Below, piece by piece: positions 22,165 to 33,076 of a stretch of DNA of 64,000 nucleotides. The notes beneath the pieces were generated by a model that saw nothing but the letters and a program-made list of their open reading frames with translations, was not told where the DNA came from and ran no database searches. The number at the start of each line of letters is the position of its first letter. Positions within the stretch are counted from its first letter, which is position 1. Made by a program: the position numbers and the translations under genes. Source of the stretch: Hydractinia symbiolongicarpus (taxonomy: Eukaryota > Cnidaria > Hydrozoa > Anthoathecata > Hydractiniidae); contig NC_079876.1 of assembly GCF_029227915.1 (NCBI RefSeq), forward strand, positions 18,166,001-18,230,000. Reading direction: 5' to 3'.

Positions 22165-25100
22165 ATGAATAAGCTTTTATGGTGAGAATAAATTGTAAAT
22201 TGTTTTTAAATGGCTTGCTGATATGTTGAAGGTTGCAAAAAAGAGGAATTGTTTTGTTTGATTTCTGCAGCAGGAGGGGGATTCCTATAAACTACTATAA
22301 AGGAAACAGTTCAACGAAAGGTTATAACTTCGTTCGGATTTTGAAGTTTTTTGTTTCATTTATGCTCTGATTTTGAGAACTGGTTAGTATACTTTAATTA
22401 GAGAAACTTTCGCGAGAATAAAAATTCGCGAAATTTTTTGGATTATCTTTCGCAAATGAAGAAGTTCAGAAAATTTCGAGAGATTAACTTTCACGAATAA
22501 AGAAACCCACAAATTTTAGCGAGATAAAATTTCGCGAACAACGATTTCTCAGTTAAAAAAAAACTCGAATTCGCGAAAGTTTCTCCCGCGAAGGTTTCTC
22601 CAATAAAAGTATATTTCATATACATTTTTACTATTCGGGTGTTGAATAACCAGTCTTTGTTTTACATTTTTTCGTAGCGCTGTGGTATTTTTGGTCGCTG
22701 TTATCACTTTGGGTGTCAACGGCAAAACGGGAAAGAAATCCGCATCTCACTGGAAACCAATAGGCAAGCAGTTTCAATCTGCTATTAACTCGATGAATCA
22801 AGAAGCCACAGCTAAATTAAAAGGTTTGTTGCTCTTGCTTATCAGTCTGTTTCTCAGGCCTTTTTTTCGCTTTCTGGCAAAAAAGGAACACTGGGGACGA
22901 GTTTGTTTACTTATTGTATTCGCATTTTCCGTTTTTCTATATTTTTATTCAATTCCGGTGACTTTTGCAAATTGTCCGAATATCGAAGAACTACGTAAAT
23001 TTCAACCTTGCGAATTTGATCAGAATTCCCAAAAAAATATATCTTCTAAATATATGCTGCTTCTAAAAACGACGCAACAATGATTTTTTTTCTAACGTGT
23101 ATTTTACAGAACAAGGCAACAGACACGAAAAAGCCAACCGCAGAGATTTAACTTGGGGCATATTTCCAGGTAAATATACCTTTATATTTAAGAAACTGGT
23201 TCTTAAACAAGTTACCTGTCGGTATAAACAAAAAATTTGGCATAAAAGAAGTCTTAACAACGACGGCTAACATTTTTTTAAGCAACAGTTAAAGATCAAA
23301 GAATGTTCAAACTGAAATTTTGTCAAAAATTTCTGTTTGAACATTAATAAAACCAGACATTGTAATCTGAAAAAGTTTTTTAAAGGATAGCGCGAGCAGA
23401 ATTTTGAACGACGCGCAAATTTTTAAAGTTTGAATATGATCTGAAATACAATAAAGAAATAGAATAAAATAATCTACATTAGAAAATATTATCGAAAAAT
23501 CAACGAAATTGGAAAAAAATATCGGCTTGAAGTTCAGCCCGTCCTCCCATTCTTGGTGCAGGCAAGGTTTCGCCAGTTATCCGTACCATAAAACAAGCTA
23601 TAAAAATCACAGCCAGGACCAGCAACAACACGACGAACTCTAACATTTTCTTTCCGTGTAACGACGGGAAGTTTTTATGATATCCTTTCTCTCTAAAATA
23701 AAATATAAGATGTTAAGCTGCGCATGCGTGTTTGTGTTAGAGAATGTCGACATGTGCACTCCCTCTCAAAATAAGTCGAAAAGTATTCTTCGTTTATATG
23801 TTTCGTTTCTTTAAGGAAAATAGGTTTTAGAAAATATCCATAGCACTTTGTGATTTCGCGCGGATTTTACAACCCGCACGCTCTGGATTCGTCGAAAACC
23901 TCGACAATTATTTCAAAACACAAGGGTTGCCAACGCAAGACAAACTGTCCAAGAAATTTCATTAAAATTATTGAGTAAGTGTGACCATTCGATGAAAGTT
24001 TAACAGCAAGAAATAACGATTTAATTTACTTTATTAAAATATCTCCATAATAATATTGTTTATACCGGTGTTAACTACGCACGAAATCTTTAAGCTAAAA
24101 TAACAAATGCGATATATTTTTATCGACTTTGCTTCAACGGGCGAATTCCTGTGAATTTTAAGCGATCTAACGACTAAATTTACTTGAACTTTTCAATGTG
24201 CACTCTCTTTGACATAGTCAAAGAAGTACACGACTTTAGTGACTTACACTGAAGTCGAGCTAATAGCAAGGGGAAAAGTTTATGAACAACAATGAGGACA
24301 ATAATAACATCGTCCTAAATATCTTAAAGATATATATTTTTGTTATGCATAATATACTCATTCATAACTACTTACCTTCCTTTTAAATCAAAATTTCTTA
24401 CACTTTAAATTTTAAGCGGTTTAAACTAGAAAGTTATATGTCCTTTGCATAAAAACTACAAAAAATTATTTCACATAGTAAGCCAAAACAACAATAACCA
24501 GAAAATGTAGTATCAATAAAAGCATATTATAATATTAACAAGAAGCCCTGGGGGCTCTAAGAATTTCCGCGCGCTACCAAAATAATTGATGAAAACCTGC
24601 TAATTCGTTGTGTTATTGTGCCAAACATTCGAAGGGGTTTGGTGCGTGAACCTCTGAAGATAAAGCACACCAGTGACATTATATCTTACAACAAACGCAA
24701 ACAAAACGAAACGTGTCATAATAAACTCACATTTTAAAAGAAATTGCTAACAAAAAATACAGCCTATCATTCATGGTTGAAAGTCTTGCGATTGAAACGT
24801 TTATGGTCTTAAACGGCATTAGTTGACAAAAAATCAAAATTTTGATGTGACCATCATTTTCAGCATACTTTTTTTATTAACTGTGTCAATTTTTGTCGAA
24901 AATAAAGCAGTTTTAATTTTTGGATAAATTTTGACCTGAAATGATATTTAGGTGACAAAAAATCAAACTTTTGTACCATCATCATTTTCAGCATACTTTA
25001 TTTGTTAACTGTGTCAGATTTAGCCGAAAATGAAGTGGTTTTAATTTTGGACCATTTTTGGCCTAAAATGGCATTTAGGTGACAAAAATAAAAATTTTGA

Positions 25101-26887
25101 TGTCACCATTATGTTCAGCATACTTTTTTTGTTAACTTTGCCAATTTTTGTTGAAAATGAAGTAGTTTTAATTTTTGGACCAATTTTGGCCTAAAATGAC
25201 ATTTAAGGTGGCAAAAAACAAAAATTTTGATGTCACCATCATGTTCAGCATACTTTATTTGTTAACTGTTCCAAATTTTGTTGAAAATAAAGTAGTTCTA
25301 ATTTTTGGACCAATTTTGGCCTAAAATGACATTTAGGTGACAAAAATCAAAATTATTATGTCACCATTATGTTCAGCATACTTTATTTGTTAACTGTTTC
25401 AAATTTTGTTGAAAATAAAGTAGTTCTAATTTTTGGACCAATTTTGGCCTAAAATGACATGTAGGTGACAAAAATCAAAATTATTATGTCACCATTATGT
25501 TCAGCATACTTTTTTTGTTAACTGTGCCAAATTTTGTCGAAAACAAATACCAATTTTGGCCTGAAGCGTCAATACTAGACTTCCCGGTAGTTAAGGAGCT
25601 TGGGTACGAAGTTTACATCTGTGACGGACCAACGTGAAATCCCAGGGTCGATTTTTTCTCAAAAAATGCTCCGAAAGAAAAAAACGACGGTTTTAAAGAA
25701 TTTCCTACGCCTTCGGGCGCGGAAATTCAATTAAATATTAATTAAAGTTAATAACATAAGCATTTTAACAAATACGGTTCTCCATGTTATCTTTGTCTCC
25801 TCGATATTTCTTATATTTTACAAACCGTAGCTTATTTTACCGCCGAAGGGAATGTTTTTTTCCCGTGGCAACAAAAAAGTTTAAATATGTTATGAAACCC
25901 TCTTGATTTTAACACTGGAATAACTTCCTTCCCAGGGCGTTTTCCCTTTATGGTGAACGTGCCGCTCAATAATAATGGCTTAAGGACCAAAAAACCCCTT
26001 GGAACGAGGATGGATTGTGTATATTAGGTTAAATGCAGTTCAAATGTCTTGGCAGTTTCTTGCAATAAGCACCCCTTATAAAAAATGATCATCTCTAAAA
26101 GGATTTATTCCAATGAAAAACCCTTCTCAGAAAACGCTTCCCAGTCGAATAAACATTACAAGAAAGCAGTACTTTACTACATCACCGGCCAGTGGTACAT
26201 TTCACCTTTCAAATATTCAGGAACCAACTGGTGCGGAAAAGGCAACGTCTCCAATGACAATGAAGACTTGGGGTATTATGAGAATGTGGATGGTTGTTGT
26301 CGAACGCATGATAAATGCCCAAGGTATACTTCTTAAAATAAGCAAATCAATTTACCTAAAAATCATGTGCTGATAAAATATTTTTGTTTGCTAGTACAGC
26401 TAATGCATGCCCATGGAGCAAAAATAAGAGTTGTGAGTTTTGCAATATGAATTTTATTAATACTGTACTTCGTTATATATGCTTCTCTTTTGTAGGAATC
26501 TCGTGGCCAAGGAAAGCGGTTACGGAGTCACCAACCATGGTGCATATACCATTAGTGACTGTGAATGTGATAAGATGTTTAAAGATTGCTTAAAAGGCGT
26601 ACGTTCTTGTTTATTTGTTTGTTTGTTTTCTCGCTTGTTTTTGTGTTTTTGTTTATATAGTCTCATTCTTTGATTGAATATCGTTTCATGTTTTTCCGTT
26701 TCATGTTTTTCCGTTTCATGTTTGTTTTTTTCTTATATACTATGTTCAGATTTCTACGTTTCCAAAGTTGGTCGAAAAAGCCCTGGCTGGAACAGTTGGC
26801 AGTGCATTCTTCGATATTCTAAAAATGGAATGTTTAGACATTAACAACAAAGGCATCGCAAACATTGTGGCCAATAAACCATATTAG
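22165..26887 (+). CDS. Group III (bee-venom-like) secreted phospholipase A2
   Basis: This family hydrolyses the sn-2 ester of phospholipids using Ca2+ and a His/Asp pair. In cnidarians, members occur both as digestive or housekeeping enzymes and as venom components. Six exons fit: 22165-22181, 22678-22823, 23110-23169, 26221-26323, 26496-26598 and 26750-26887. They total 567 nt, or 188 residues, and frame is kept throughout. Exons 1-2 encode a hydrophobic signal peptide followed by a basic pro-like segment. Exon 4 carries the Ca2+-loop motif WCGKGN and the catalytic CCRTHDKCP. Exon 5 carries the cysteine-rich DCECDKMFKDCL. The C-terminus is short compared with longer members of the family. 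Exon 1 is only 17 nt, so the start is the least certain part. AATAAA lies at 26923. Intron 3 (~3 kb) holds a tandem array, one arm of an inverted repeat and a hairpin MITE. Whether it acts in venom cannot be told from sequence. Confidence 0.9.
22391..22610. mobile_element. Foldback MITE in phospholipase intron 1
   Basis: The left end ACTTTAATTAGAGAAACTTT and the right end, read in reverse complement as ACTTTTATTGGAGAAACCTT, form inverted repeats flanked by TAT. The interior is rich in TTCGCGAA motifs. About 220 bp. Confidence 0.7.
23500..23646 (-). CDS. Candidate membrane microprotein, copy B (inverted)
   Basis: On the minus strand an ATG (complement of 23644-23646) opens a 48-residue frame. 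It shares the hydrophobic helix and the TGETLPAPRMGG motif with copy A at 20610. Relative to copy A it has one extra Leu codon and lacks the 27-nt insertion, so both length differences keep frame. In the region upstream of the ATG, homologous to 20400-20610, the long copy-A frame is closed by a stop here, so only the short peptide is shared. It lies inside intron 3 of the phospholipase gene, antisense to it. Confidence 0.4.
   Translation of the reverse strand: MLEFVVLLLVLAVIFIACFMVRITGETLPAPRMGGRAELQADIFFQFR
24105..24178 (+). repeat. Degenerate copy of the Helitron-like 3' region
   Basis: ATGCGATATATTTTTATCGACTTTG followed by CGGGCGAATTCCTGTGAATTT and CTAACGACTAAA parallels 19280-19368, but the hairpin is decayed. 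Confidence 0.5.
24825..25563 (+). repeat. Tandem array, ~128 bp unit, about six copies, in phospholipase intron 3
   Basis: Units start at about 24825, 24954, 25081, 25210, 25339 and 25467. Each carries GACAAAAATCAAAATT, ATGTCACCATTATGTTCAGC, ATACTTTTTTTGTTAACTGT and TTTTGGCCTAAAATGACATT. The last unit is shortened. Divergence between copies is modest. Confidence 0.92.
25922..26012. mobile_element. Degenerate hairpin MITE, CAACCTCG family
   Basis: AACTTCCTTCCCAGGGCG at the left and CCCCTTGGAACGAGGATGG at the right are diverged family ends. It lies in phospholipase intron 3, about 210 bp before exon 4. Confidence 0.5.
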
Positions 26888-26922
26888 TCACGTGACGAAA
26901 TGTATTTTTGAGATATGCATCA

Positions 26923-26928
26923 AATAAA
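26923..26928 (+). terminator. Poly(A) signal AATAAA of the phospholipase gene
   Basis: A canonical hexamer 36 bp after the TAG stop of the phospholipase. Confidence 0.6.
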
Positions 26929-27091
26929 TATATGTAAAAAAACAACACTAGTTGAATTAATTTCCCCGACTTCCACCTTTCATCTTCCAGCAGGTTATTT
27001 TAAGCTCAAAACAGTAAACGTAATTACACCCTTTTTGTTTACATAAGAATCGTGTTTTTTCGTTTCCGCTTGAATATTCTGAACTTAAGCG

Positions 27092-28085
27092 TGTGACCTT
27101 GTGGTTACGGAGTTCGCTTCGCAATCACAAGGTCCGTGATTCGGTCCACAGCGCAGGAAAGTTTAGCAAGTGTCTTTACCACAGCTACGGGTCAACCCAT
27201 GCCATGTGAGGAAAATTGGGCATGCATTGCCGGTGCATACCTAATGTATATGTTCTGCCCAATCTTGGAATGCGCCCCGTCTTAAGACTGGCCAGGCCAA
27301 TCTTCCGACAGTGACAAATGGGTGGCCAGTCTTAAGACTGGACTGCCCAATCTATGGACGTACATGCCCAATCTTAGAACAATTGTGGAAGACAAACAGA
27401 ACAATAAAATTTTTAGAATTTACCTCTTAATAGGAACCTTAAATTGAAACTTTCTTGGAAAATCAAAAGCCAAAAATTTATATATACCATGTATTTTATG
27501 TATAAAAAATTGAAACTACTCAACCATTTTAGCATAGTCTATAAAGTTTTTCTTCTATAGACTATGATATTACATCTAGCTAACTAATAATATGGTTGAA
27601 TACGATTTTTCTGATACTTCATAAATATAAACATTTTATTTTTAAAATTTAGCCACTACTACAAGCTGTGTATAAATGCTAAATGTATAACACATGCTCT
27701 ACCAGCTACCTAGCTAGCTAGCTACGATTTTCACTCTACTGTGTCCAAAAACAGGCCGGGTCAATTCAACAGTACCCAAAATATGATGTTTTAATGTGCC
27801 TAAGAATGTTTGTTGGGAGTCGCAAAAAAACAGAGCTCGTGTGGTGCATCCCTTCCTTAAAATCTAAACGGCGCCAAAGGTGGGCCTAAAATGGTCTTTT
27901 GCCCAATCTTGTGACGCCCTGCCCAGTCTTAAGACTGGCCGGCCAGTCTTAAGACTGGGCAATTTTATGTCCAAAGATTGGGCAGCGTCCTAAGATTGGG
28001 CAGAACATATACATTCAGAACACAGGACCCACGGTGATAATAGTGTTTTCCAACGCTGAAGTGGCTCTATCCTGTATTAATATTC
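27092..28085 (+). mobile_element. tRNA-derived SINE interrupted by a nested element
   Basis: The left part (27092-27250) has a pol III A-box-like TGTGGTTACGGAG and a B-box-like GTGATTCGGTCC. The right part resumes at 28012 with CATTCAGAACACAGGACCCA. A second copy at 34103-34335 is uninterrupted and colinear across the junction, which confirms the two halves belong together. Confidence 0.8.
27251..28007. mobile_element. 757-bp TIR element nested in the SINE, 4-bp target duplication
   Basis: It starts TGTTCTGCCCAATCTT and ends AAGATTGGGCAGAACA, a perfect inverted repeat, flanked by TATA at 27247-27250 and 28008-28011. Subterminal regions hold many CCCAATCTT boxes and the palindrome CCAGTCTTAAGACTGG. 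No coding region is seen. A sister element is at 31038-31816. Confidence 0.88.
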
Positions 28086-28134
28086 GGAATATTTAATAAA
28101 TTTGGGCCAATATCTATTTGATTTATGCTTAGCA

Positions 28135-28385
28135 TATTCTTAGCACAGTTGAGATTAGAAGATCTATGAATGCAAACTGGTGTAGAAATCATCTCTAAGG
28201 TTTTGTTGTTAAATCACATACAGACAGACAACTAAATTTTGTGGGAAATTACATTTAGTGAAACCTGAAAAAAGACATTTTACACCAATAATATAAGATA
28301 CCAGAATTAAAAAAGAATAACAAACTAAATAATTTCAAGAGGAATATATTCTTAGGATATTCATAAGTTTTTGCCCAATTTCATC
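28135..28385 (+). repeat. Dispersed repeat, copy 1
   Basis: It shares colinear blocks with 44345-44635: CTTAGCATAT, ACAGTTGAGATTA, CTGGTGTAGAAAT, AAAAGACATTTTAC, TTAGGATATTC. Both copies are diverged and non-coding; the class is unknown. Confidence 0.55.
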
Positions 28386-29269
28386 TTAAATAACTTTATA
28401 GAATATATATTCTGATTATGAACATATTTTCTAATGAAAAGCTGATTTACGAACAAGCTATCTATCGATAAAAATTCGACATATAAAAAATTTTTAATAG
28501 AGATATCTGACATATTTATAAGCATCAGAAAATGTGAAGTAAGTCTTAAGATACCACTTGCCAAAACAGGCTAGAAATAACAAAACCCAAGAATGTTTAA
28601 AGATTCTGCCAAAAATTAAAAATGGGCATTAAACAAGAAGAAAGAAGGACATTGTCTGTGTTAGCCAAATGTGAATTTCTTTTAAAAAAAACATAGTGGT
28701 AACTAAGTTTTGCAGATTTCACGGCGCGCAATTTTTCAAGGAGTAGTTTCTGGCCACGAATTTTTACAGAATCAGCCTTCAGTGATATAAGATTCCAGGA
28801 TTTTTTTCAGTACCGGCATTAACATATATAAAAAGTTTAACTGTTCTAATTATTATTGGTTATTGTTCTTAAGTCACAAATTTACGCAAAGAGAGATTTT
28901 TGAGTAGGCAAAAACCCATTTAAAAAGTTGACAAAATATTTATACATGAAGATGTATATTGTAATGTTCCAAGTAATCTGTAAAAAGCAAAGCTTAGTAC
29001 CGTTCGCAGAATTAAAGTCTTACAAAACTAGCTAAATGTTCCATTTACAAAATGAAATTTAAAGGGAAACTGTCCAACCTTGAAATTGCACAAATCTGTT
29101 CTGCTCACTCAAAAATCTCCTCACTTTTTCTGAAGATTTTTGTGCGATAACAAATGCTGAGAAACCTAAAATAGCTGAGCAAACTGTAGATATTATAGTG
29201 ATGGCGAATTGGATGATTACATTAGCTATACTGCAGGATAAAGGCGCAGAAAATATTCCTTTTAAAGCA

Positions 29270-29335
29270 CAACCTCGTCCTAAGCAGGTTTTGCCCAAGT
29301 ATTAAAAAACTACAAAACCTGGGAATGAGGGCTTG
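29270..29335. mobile_element. Hairpin MITE, CAACCTCG family
   Basis: CAACCTCGTCCTAAGCAGG at the left and AACCTGGGAATGAGGGCTTG at the right fold back; the arms are imperfect and no target duplication is clear. Confidence 0.6.
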
Positions 29336-31037
29336 CCAAGGCAGTGTTTTTGCGGGAAGGCATGGAAAATTTGTTGCCAAGTGCGTTAAAAAAGTTACTA
29401 GTTAATTTTAAAACTGTAATTAAGTTTAAAAATATATTTTTCAAGCAGTGGTAATACAAATTCTTCGTTATCGTTATTCCATTGACACAAAAAAAATTAG
29501 TTTCGTCCTGGAGAGCAGCTGAGTATTGTAAATATTTTAAAGAAAAAAGACAAACTATTTGTAGGAACCAATTCTCTGAATAAACCTAAATATATATCCT
29601 GATTCCTGATTCGCTTTATTTTAATGCTTTTTGTATTAAGTCAGTCATGGTTGAGCTAACCCGCGTTTATTATATTAGTTTTTATGAGTCGTTATAGGCA
29701 TTCGTGTTAACTTCCTTAATTTCGTGATTTTTAACTTTGTTCCTTGCTTAATTTCCTGGAAAAGGTGAGGCATCTTTAATGGGAGAAATAAGAGTAATGA
29801 ACAATTTTGGCAAACAAAAGCGTGAACTTCAGTAATATTTGCTATAAATGTAGTTGGATGTAAAGCGCATGATAGACGGTACCGAAAAAAGGCCATCAAA
29901 AGAGTATAAACATGAAAACAAAAGAGCAGTCACCTTGGTAATATACGGTACCAATTAATAGAACGTTTCAAATAGCAACAAAGGGAAGTACGGAATATTC
30001 ACAAACATAGAATAGAAACCAGGACATCACACGGGCAAATGCAAGGAGAAATAAAGGAGAAATGATAAAAGTGAACAGATCAGTCCGATAATCGTTCAAA
30101 TATGTTGCAGGTAAGTGCAACTATAATTTAACGATCTACTTTGAACATCTCTTCTTAAGAAGTTCCGGGATCTTAGACATTGGATCCGATAGGAATGTAA
30201 GCCGAATTATGTGATGTTAACACAGTATGTAAGGTAAAAATGTCGTTTTTGGTTATGTCGAGTAACGAAGTCGAGTAAGTAAATGTAGTAGGGGTGAGTG
30301 TTAGAGGAGAAACAGGATAAAGAGAAAATTCATCACATTGTAGAGGCATGATAAGAAATAAGTATGAAGGCGTTTAAAAAGTGGTTGATAATATTTTTCA
30401 TTGTATATTTTATATCATACCATTTATTCAAAGCCTGCGACACGGTTGTTGAAGTGGAAGGACCACAAACTGGCAACCACCAAATATTGGATCTTAGTTC
30501 CTCTAATAATACTTCGGCTGATTCATTTTAGATACTTTTCTATTTTAAATTAAAAACATAGCAAACAGGATTCTAATCAAAAGATTTGCAATATTCGAAA
30601 TAACTGACTTTTAAAAATTTTGGAATATGAAGGCAACCACCCCTTCCGTCGCAGGCCCTGTTGTCATTTACAAGACGGGATATTTCCCAATCTTATCCGC
30701 CTGAGTTTTTTTTTTGGCTTTCTGATAAGGTTTGTTGCCTGATTTAATATCTGCCAGCGCTTACTTAAAGGCCTCGCCCCACTAACATTCCATTGGCAGG
30801 GGTATTTATGCAGGGGTGAATGTCGAATGTATTCGCACAAGTCTTTTGCATATTTTGCACGCTTTGCGTAGCGCGTTTGCCGCGTTTCAAAATATGTAAC
30901 GGCTATTTTCCGCGAAACGGAACGAACAAGAACAGAACACAACCGAACCAACCGCCTTTATGACATACCGCCATATCGTATTTGCTCCGCGAATTCAGAC
31001 CCTATAATGGCGGTCAAAGCTGCTGCTATGGTGGAGC

Positions 31038-31816
31038 TGTTCTGCCCAGATTGCGAAAACGGCCTGTTTGCAACCGGGACAGCCGGATTATGTACACATG
31101 ATCCGATTATGTTTTTTTTGCACTGGTTATGTAGTGGTGACCGGATTATGAACGCTGATATAATGGCTGGCCAGGCAGGCTGTGATTGGCATTTTCTTCG
31201 AACTTTTGTGAATCAAACATTCTCTGGAAGATAGAACACCCCTAAAAACTAGAGATGGCGGAAGAAAAAGTCTCGACGTAATTCTTAGTTTGAAACTAAT
31301 CTTGTAGTAAATACATTTCAGCATAATATACTTTGAAGTAACAAAATTTCACGGAACCAATTATTCTTTTTGAGGGAATTAAGTTTGGTGAAAAGTTATT
31401 AAACTTGCGAATCCCAAAATTTAGTATTTGCCGCGAAATTTCGTTTCATTTGAGAGCAACAACAACTTTGCCACCAGGGCTATTCTCTTGTCAGAAGTGA
31501 TGACGAATGATATAAAAGCGGTCGGCCCCGATTATATTTGTTCTATAAGTCTGGAATAATATTTGACTGTCATACATAAGCCGGCCTTCCCCGATTATGT
31601 TCGTTCTATAATAAATGAGAAATAATATTACACTGTCGTATATAAACTGGCCTGCCCTGATTATATGTCCCTTTTATAAGTGCCAAATAATATTTTTTGA
31701 GTAATAAGCTGGCCTGTCCTGATTATGTTGCCCTGATTATGTATTTTCTGCCCTGTTCTTAACCGGTGCAAGCTGCCGTACTTAATCAGGCCAATGTTCA
31801 TTATCCGGGCAGAACA
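31038..31816. mobile_element. 779-bp TIR element, sister of 27251-28007
   Basis: It starts TGTTCTGCCC and ends GGGCAGAACA, flanked by GAGC at 31034-31037 and 31817-31820. Subterminal repeats here are CCGGATTATG / CTGATTATGT rather than CCCAATCTT. Non-coding; short open frames inside it are incidental. Confidence 0.85.
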
Positions 31817-32884
31817 GAGCGAAGGAGCGAAATCTGTATTTACATTTATTAAAATTTTTTCTCTTTAAGAAGGGCTAGTCCAAAGAGAATTTTCGGCTGT
31901 TATTTGCTACACTTAGGGATAACCACTTGGTTGTGTTTTAACTAGCCGACAAAAAGAAAAATCTCCTCCTCCTCCTTCTTTTCTCTTTCCTGTCCTTTTT
32001 CCTTCCTCCCCCCACCCACTGATTAAATATTTTTTACATTGCTACCTACCCAGCTAGATTTTCACAAATTGCTCTTGTGCTGATGTGATAACTTCAATTG
32101 TTGCAGTGGAGTCATAATCTAGGACCGTAATAAAGACATAAACCTATGTGCATAGGGCTCTTATAGCTAGTATATAAGGTGAGTTTTCATGGATGAGCAC
32201 ATGCATGTTTTGTTCATCTCTGGATCTAGAATCTTTTATTTGGCGATGAGGGTCAGATTTCGTCGCATAAAACCGCTGGAATAACAACAAACATTGCAGC
32301 TAATACAGGGGAGATTTATAGTTGCACGCAACTTGAAAACTCTTGTGTATTCTGTCATAGACGCCAAAGTTAAACTGGTTACTTAACTAAAATCAGCCAT
32401 CTTAAACGCTCTACAGAGCATGGGAAGCGAATTGTACGGAAGCAAAACACGGAACATTTACACAAATTAAAAACGGAGAAAGGGCAGAAATCATTAGAAA
32501 GGATAACAGACAGCTGTAAGATTTTTAGAGTCCCTTTGAAGTGGTCATCAATGTTTTGCTTCACTATTGTGTATGTATTTTGCTAATAGTATCGACAAAT
32601 TATCAAAATTATTATTGTTTTTATAGATTATAAAAATCTTATTTGTTCTTTAGATATCCTGTTTTAACTGAGTGGGTAATATTGAATTATCTTTCTGTAA
32701 CGTTTTTATTTGCTATGAAACAGCCATGATCTGTTTTCCTGCCACAAAGACCAGAGCTGAAAGAGTTTACTGCTTAAAATGTAAACAAAGAAATTCATAT
32801 ATACATAAATTACATGAGCTTTTTTATAATTCAATGCTCCCTGCATAGTTGTTTCTTAATTAGATTGTAGATTGTAGAAGTGGT

Positions 32885-33076
32885 CCATTGGATGTTGCAG
32901 GGAGTTGTCTGGCAGAGTGCTGACCCTAATTGAGTTTGCGTAGCTCAAAGCGAGCATTAAATACTCCAGAACTCCCTGTCAAAGCCATGATCCCTTCTGG
33001 AAATAATAGACAGGGTATATCTCTCGGCACTTATGAGGCTAGCCATGTAAAATATGCACATCTATCTATCCATCTT
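32885..33076 (-). repeat. Inverted copy of the GATA-linked repeat
   Basis: In reverse complement it reads ATGTGCATATTTTACATGGC, CCCTGTCTATTATTTCCAG, ATCATGGCTTTGAC, matching 2577-3093. It adjoins TATCTATC. Confidence 0.8.

Larger units (their letters stand above)
20405..23860. repeat. Inverted duplication, arms about 20405-20745 and 23540-23855
   Basis: The forward arm and the reverse complement of the second arm share long near-identical blocks. Examples are AAACACGCATGCGCAGC, TTTATTTTAGA followed by GAAAGGATATC, and GGTCCTGGCTGTGATTTTTA; overall identity looks like roughly 80%. The arms point towards each other and enclose exons 1-3 of the phospholipase gene. This is either an inverted gene duplication or two copies of a dispersed element. 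Confidence 0.75.

Noticed and set aside
22682-23083. A 133-residue frame running past phospholipase exon 2
   Set aside because: The frame beyond 22823 is intron read-through. A donor at 22824 joins in frame to 23110 and on to the family's conserved core, and the extra residues are low-complexity Leu/Phe.
24825-25563. CRISPR-like regular array
   Set aside because: Units of ~128 bp are repeated along their whole length, with no short repeat/variable spacer structure, and the sequence is animal.
27092-27160. A tRNA gene
   Set aside because: A- and B-box-like motifs are present but no cloverleaf can be drawn, and the same sequence with an unrelated body recurs at 34103; it is a SINE.
29059-29298. 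A minus-strand frame with a hydrophobic stretch
   Set aside because: Part of it crosses a hairpin MITE at 29270-29335, and no family or gene context supports it.
31007-31234. A 75-residue frame with several Cys residues
   Set aside because: It lies almost entirely inside the 779-bp TIR element and reads its subterminal repeats.
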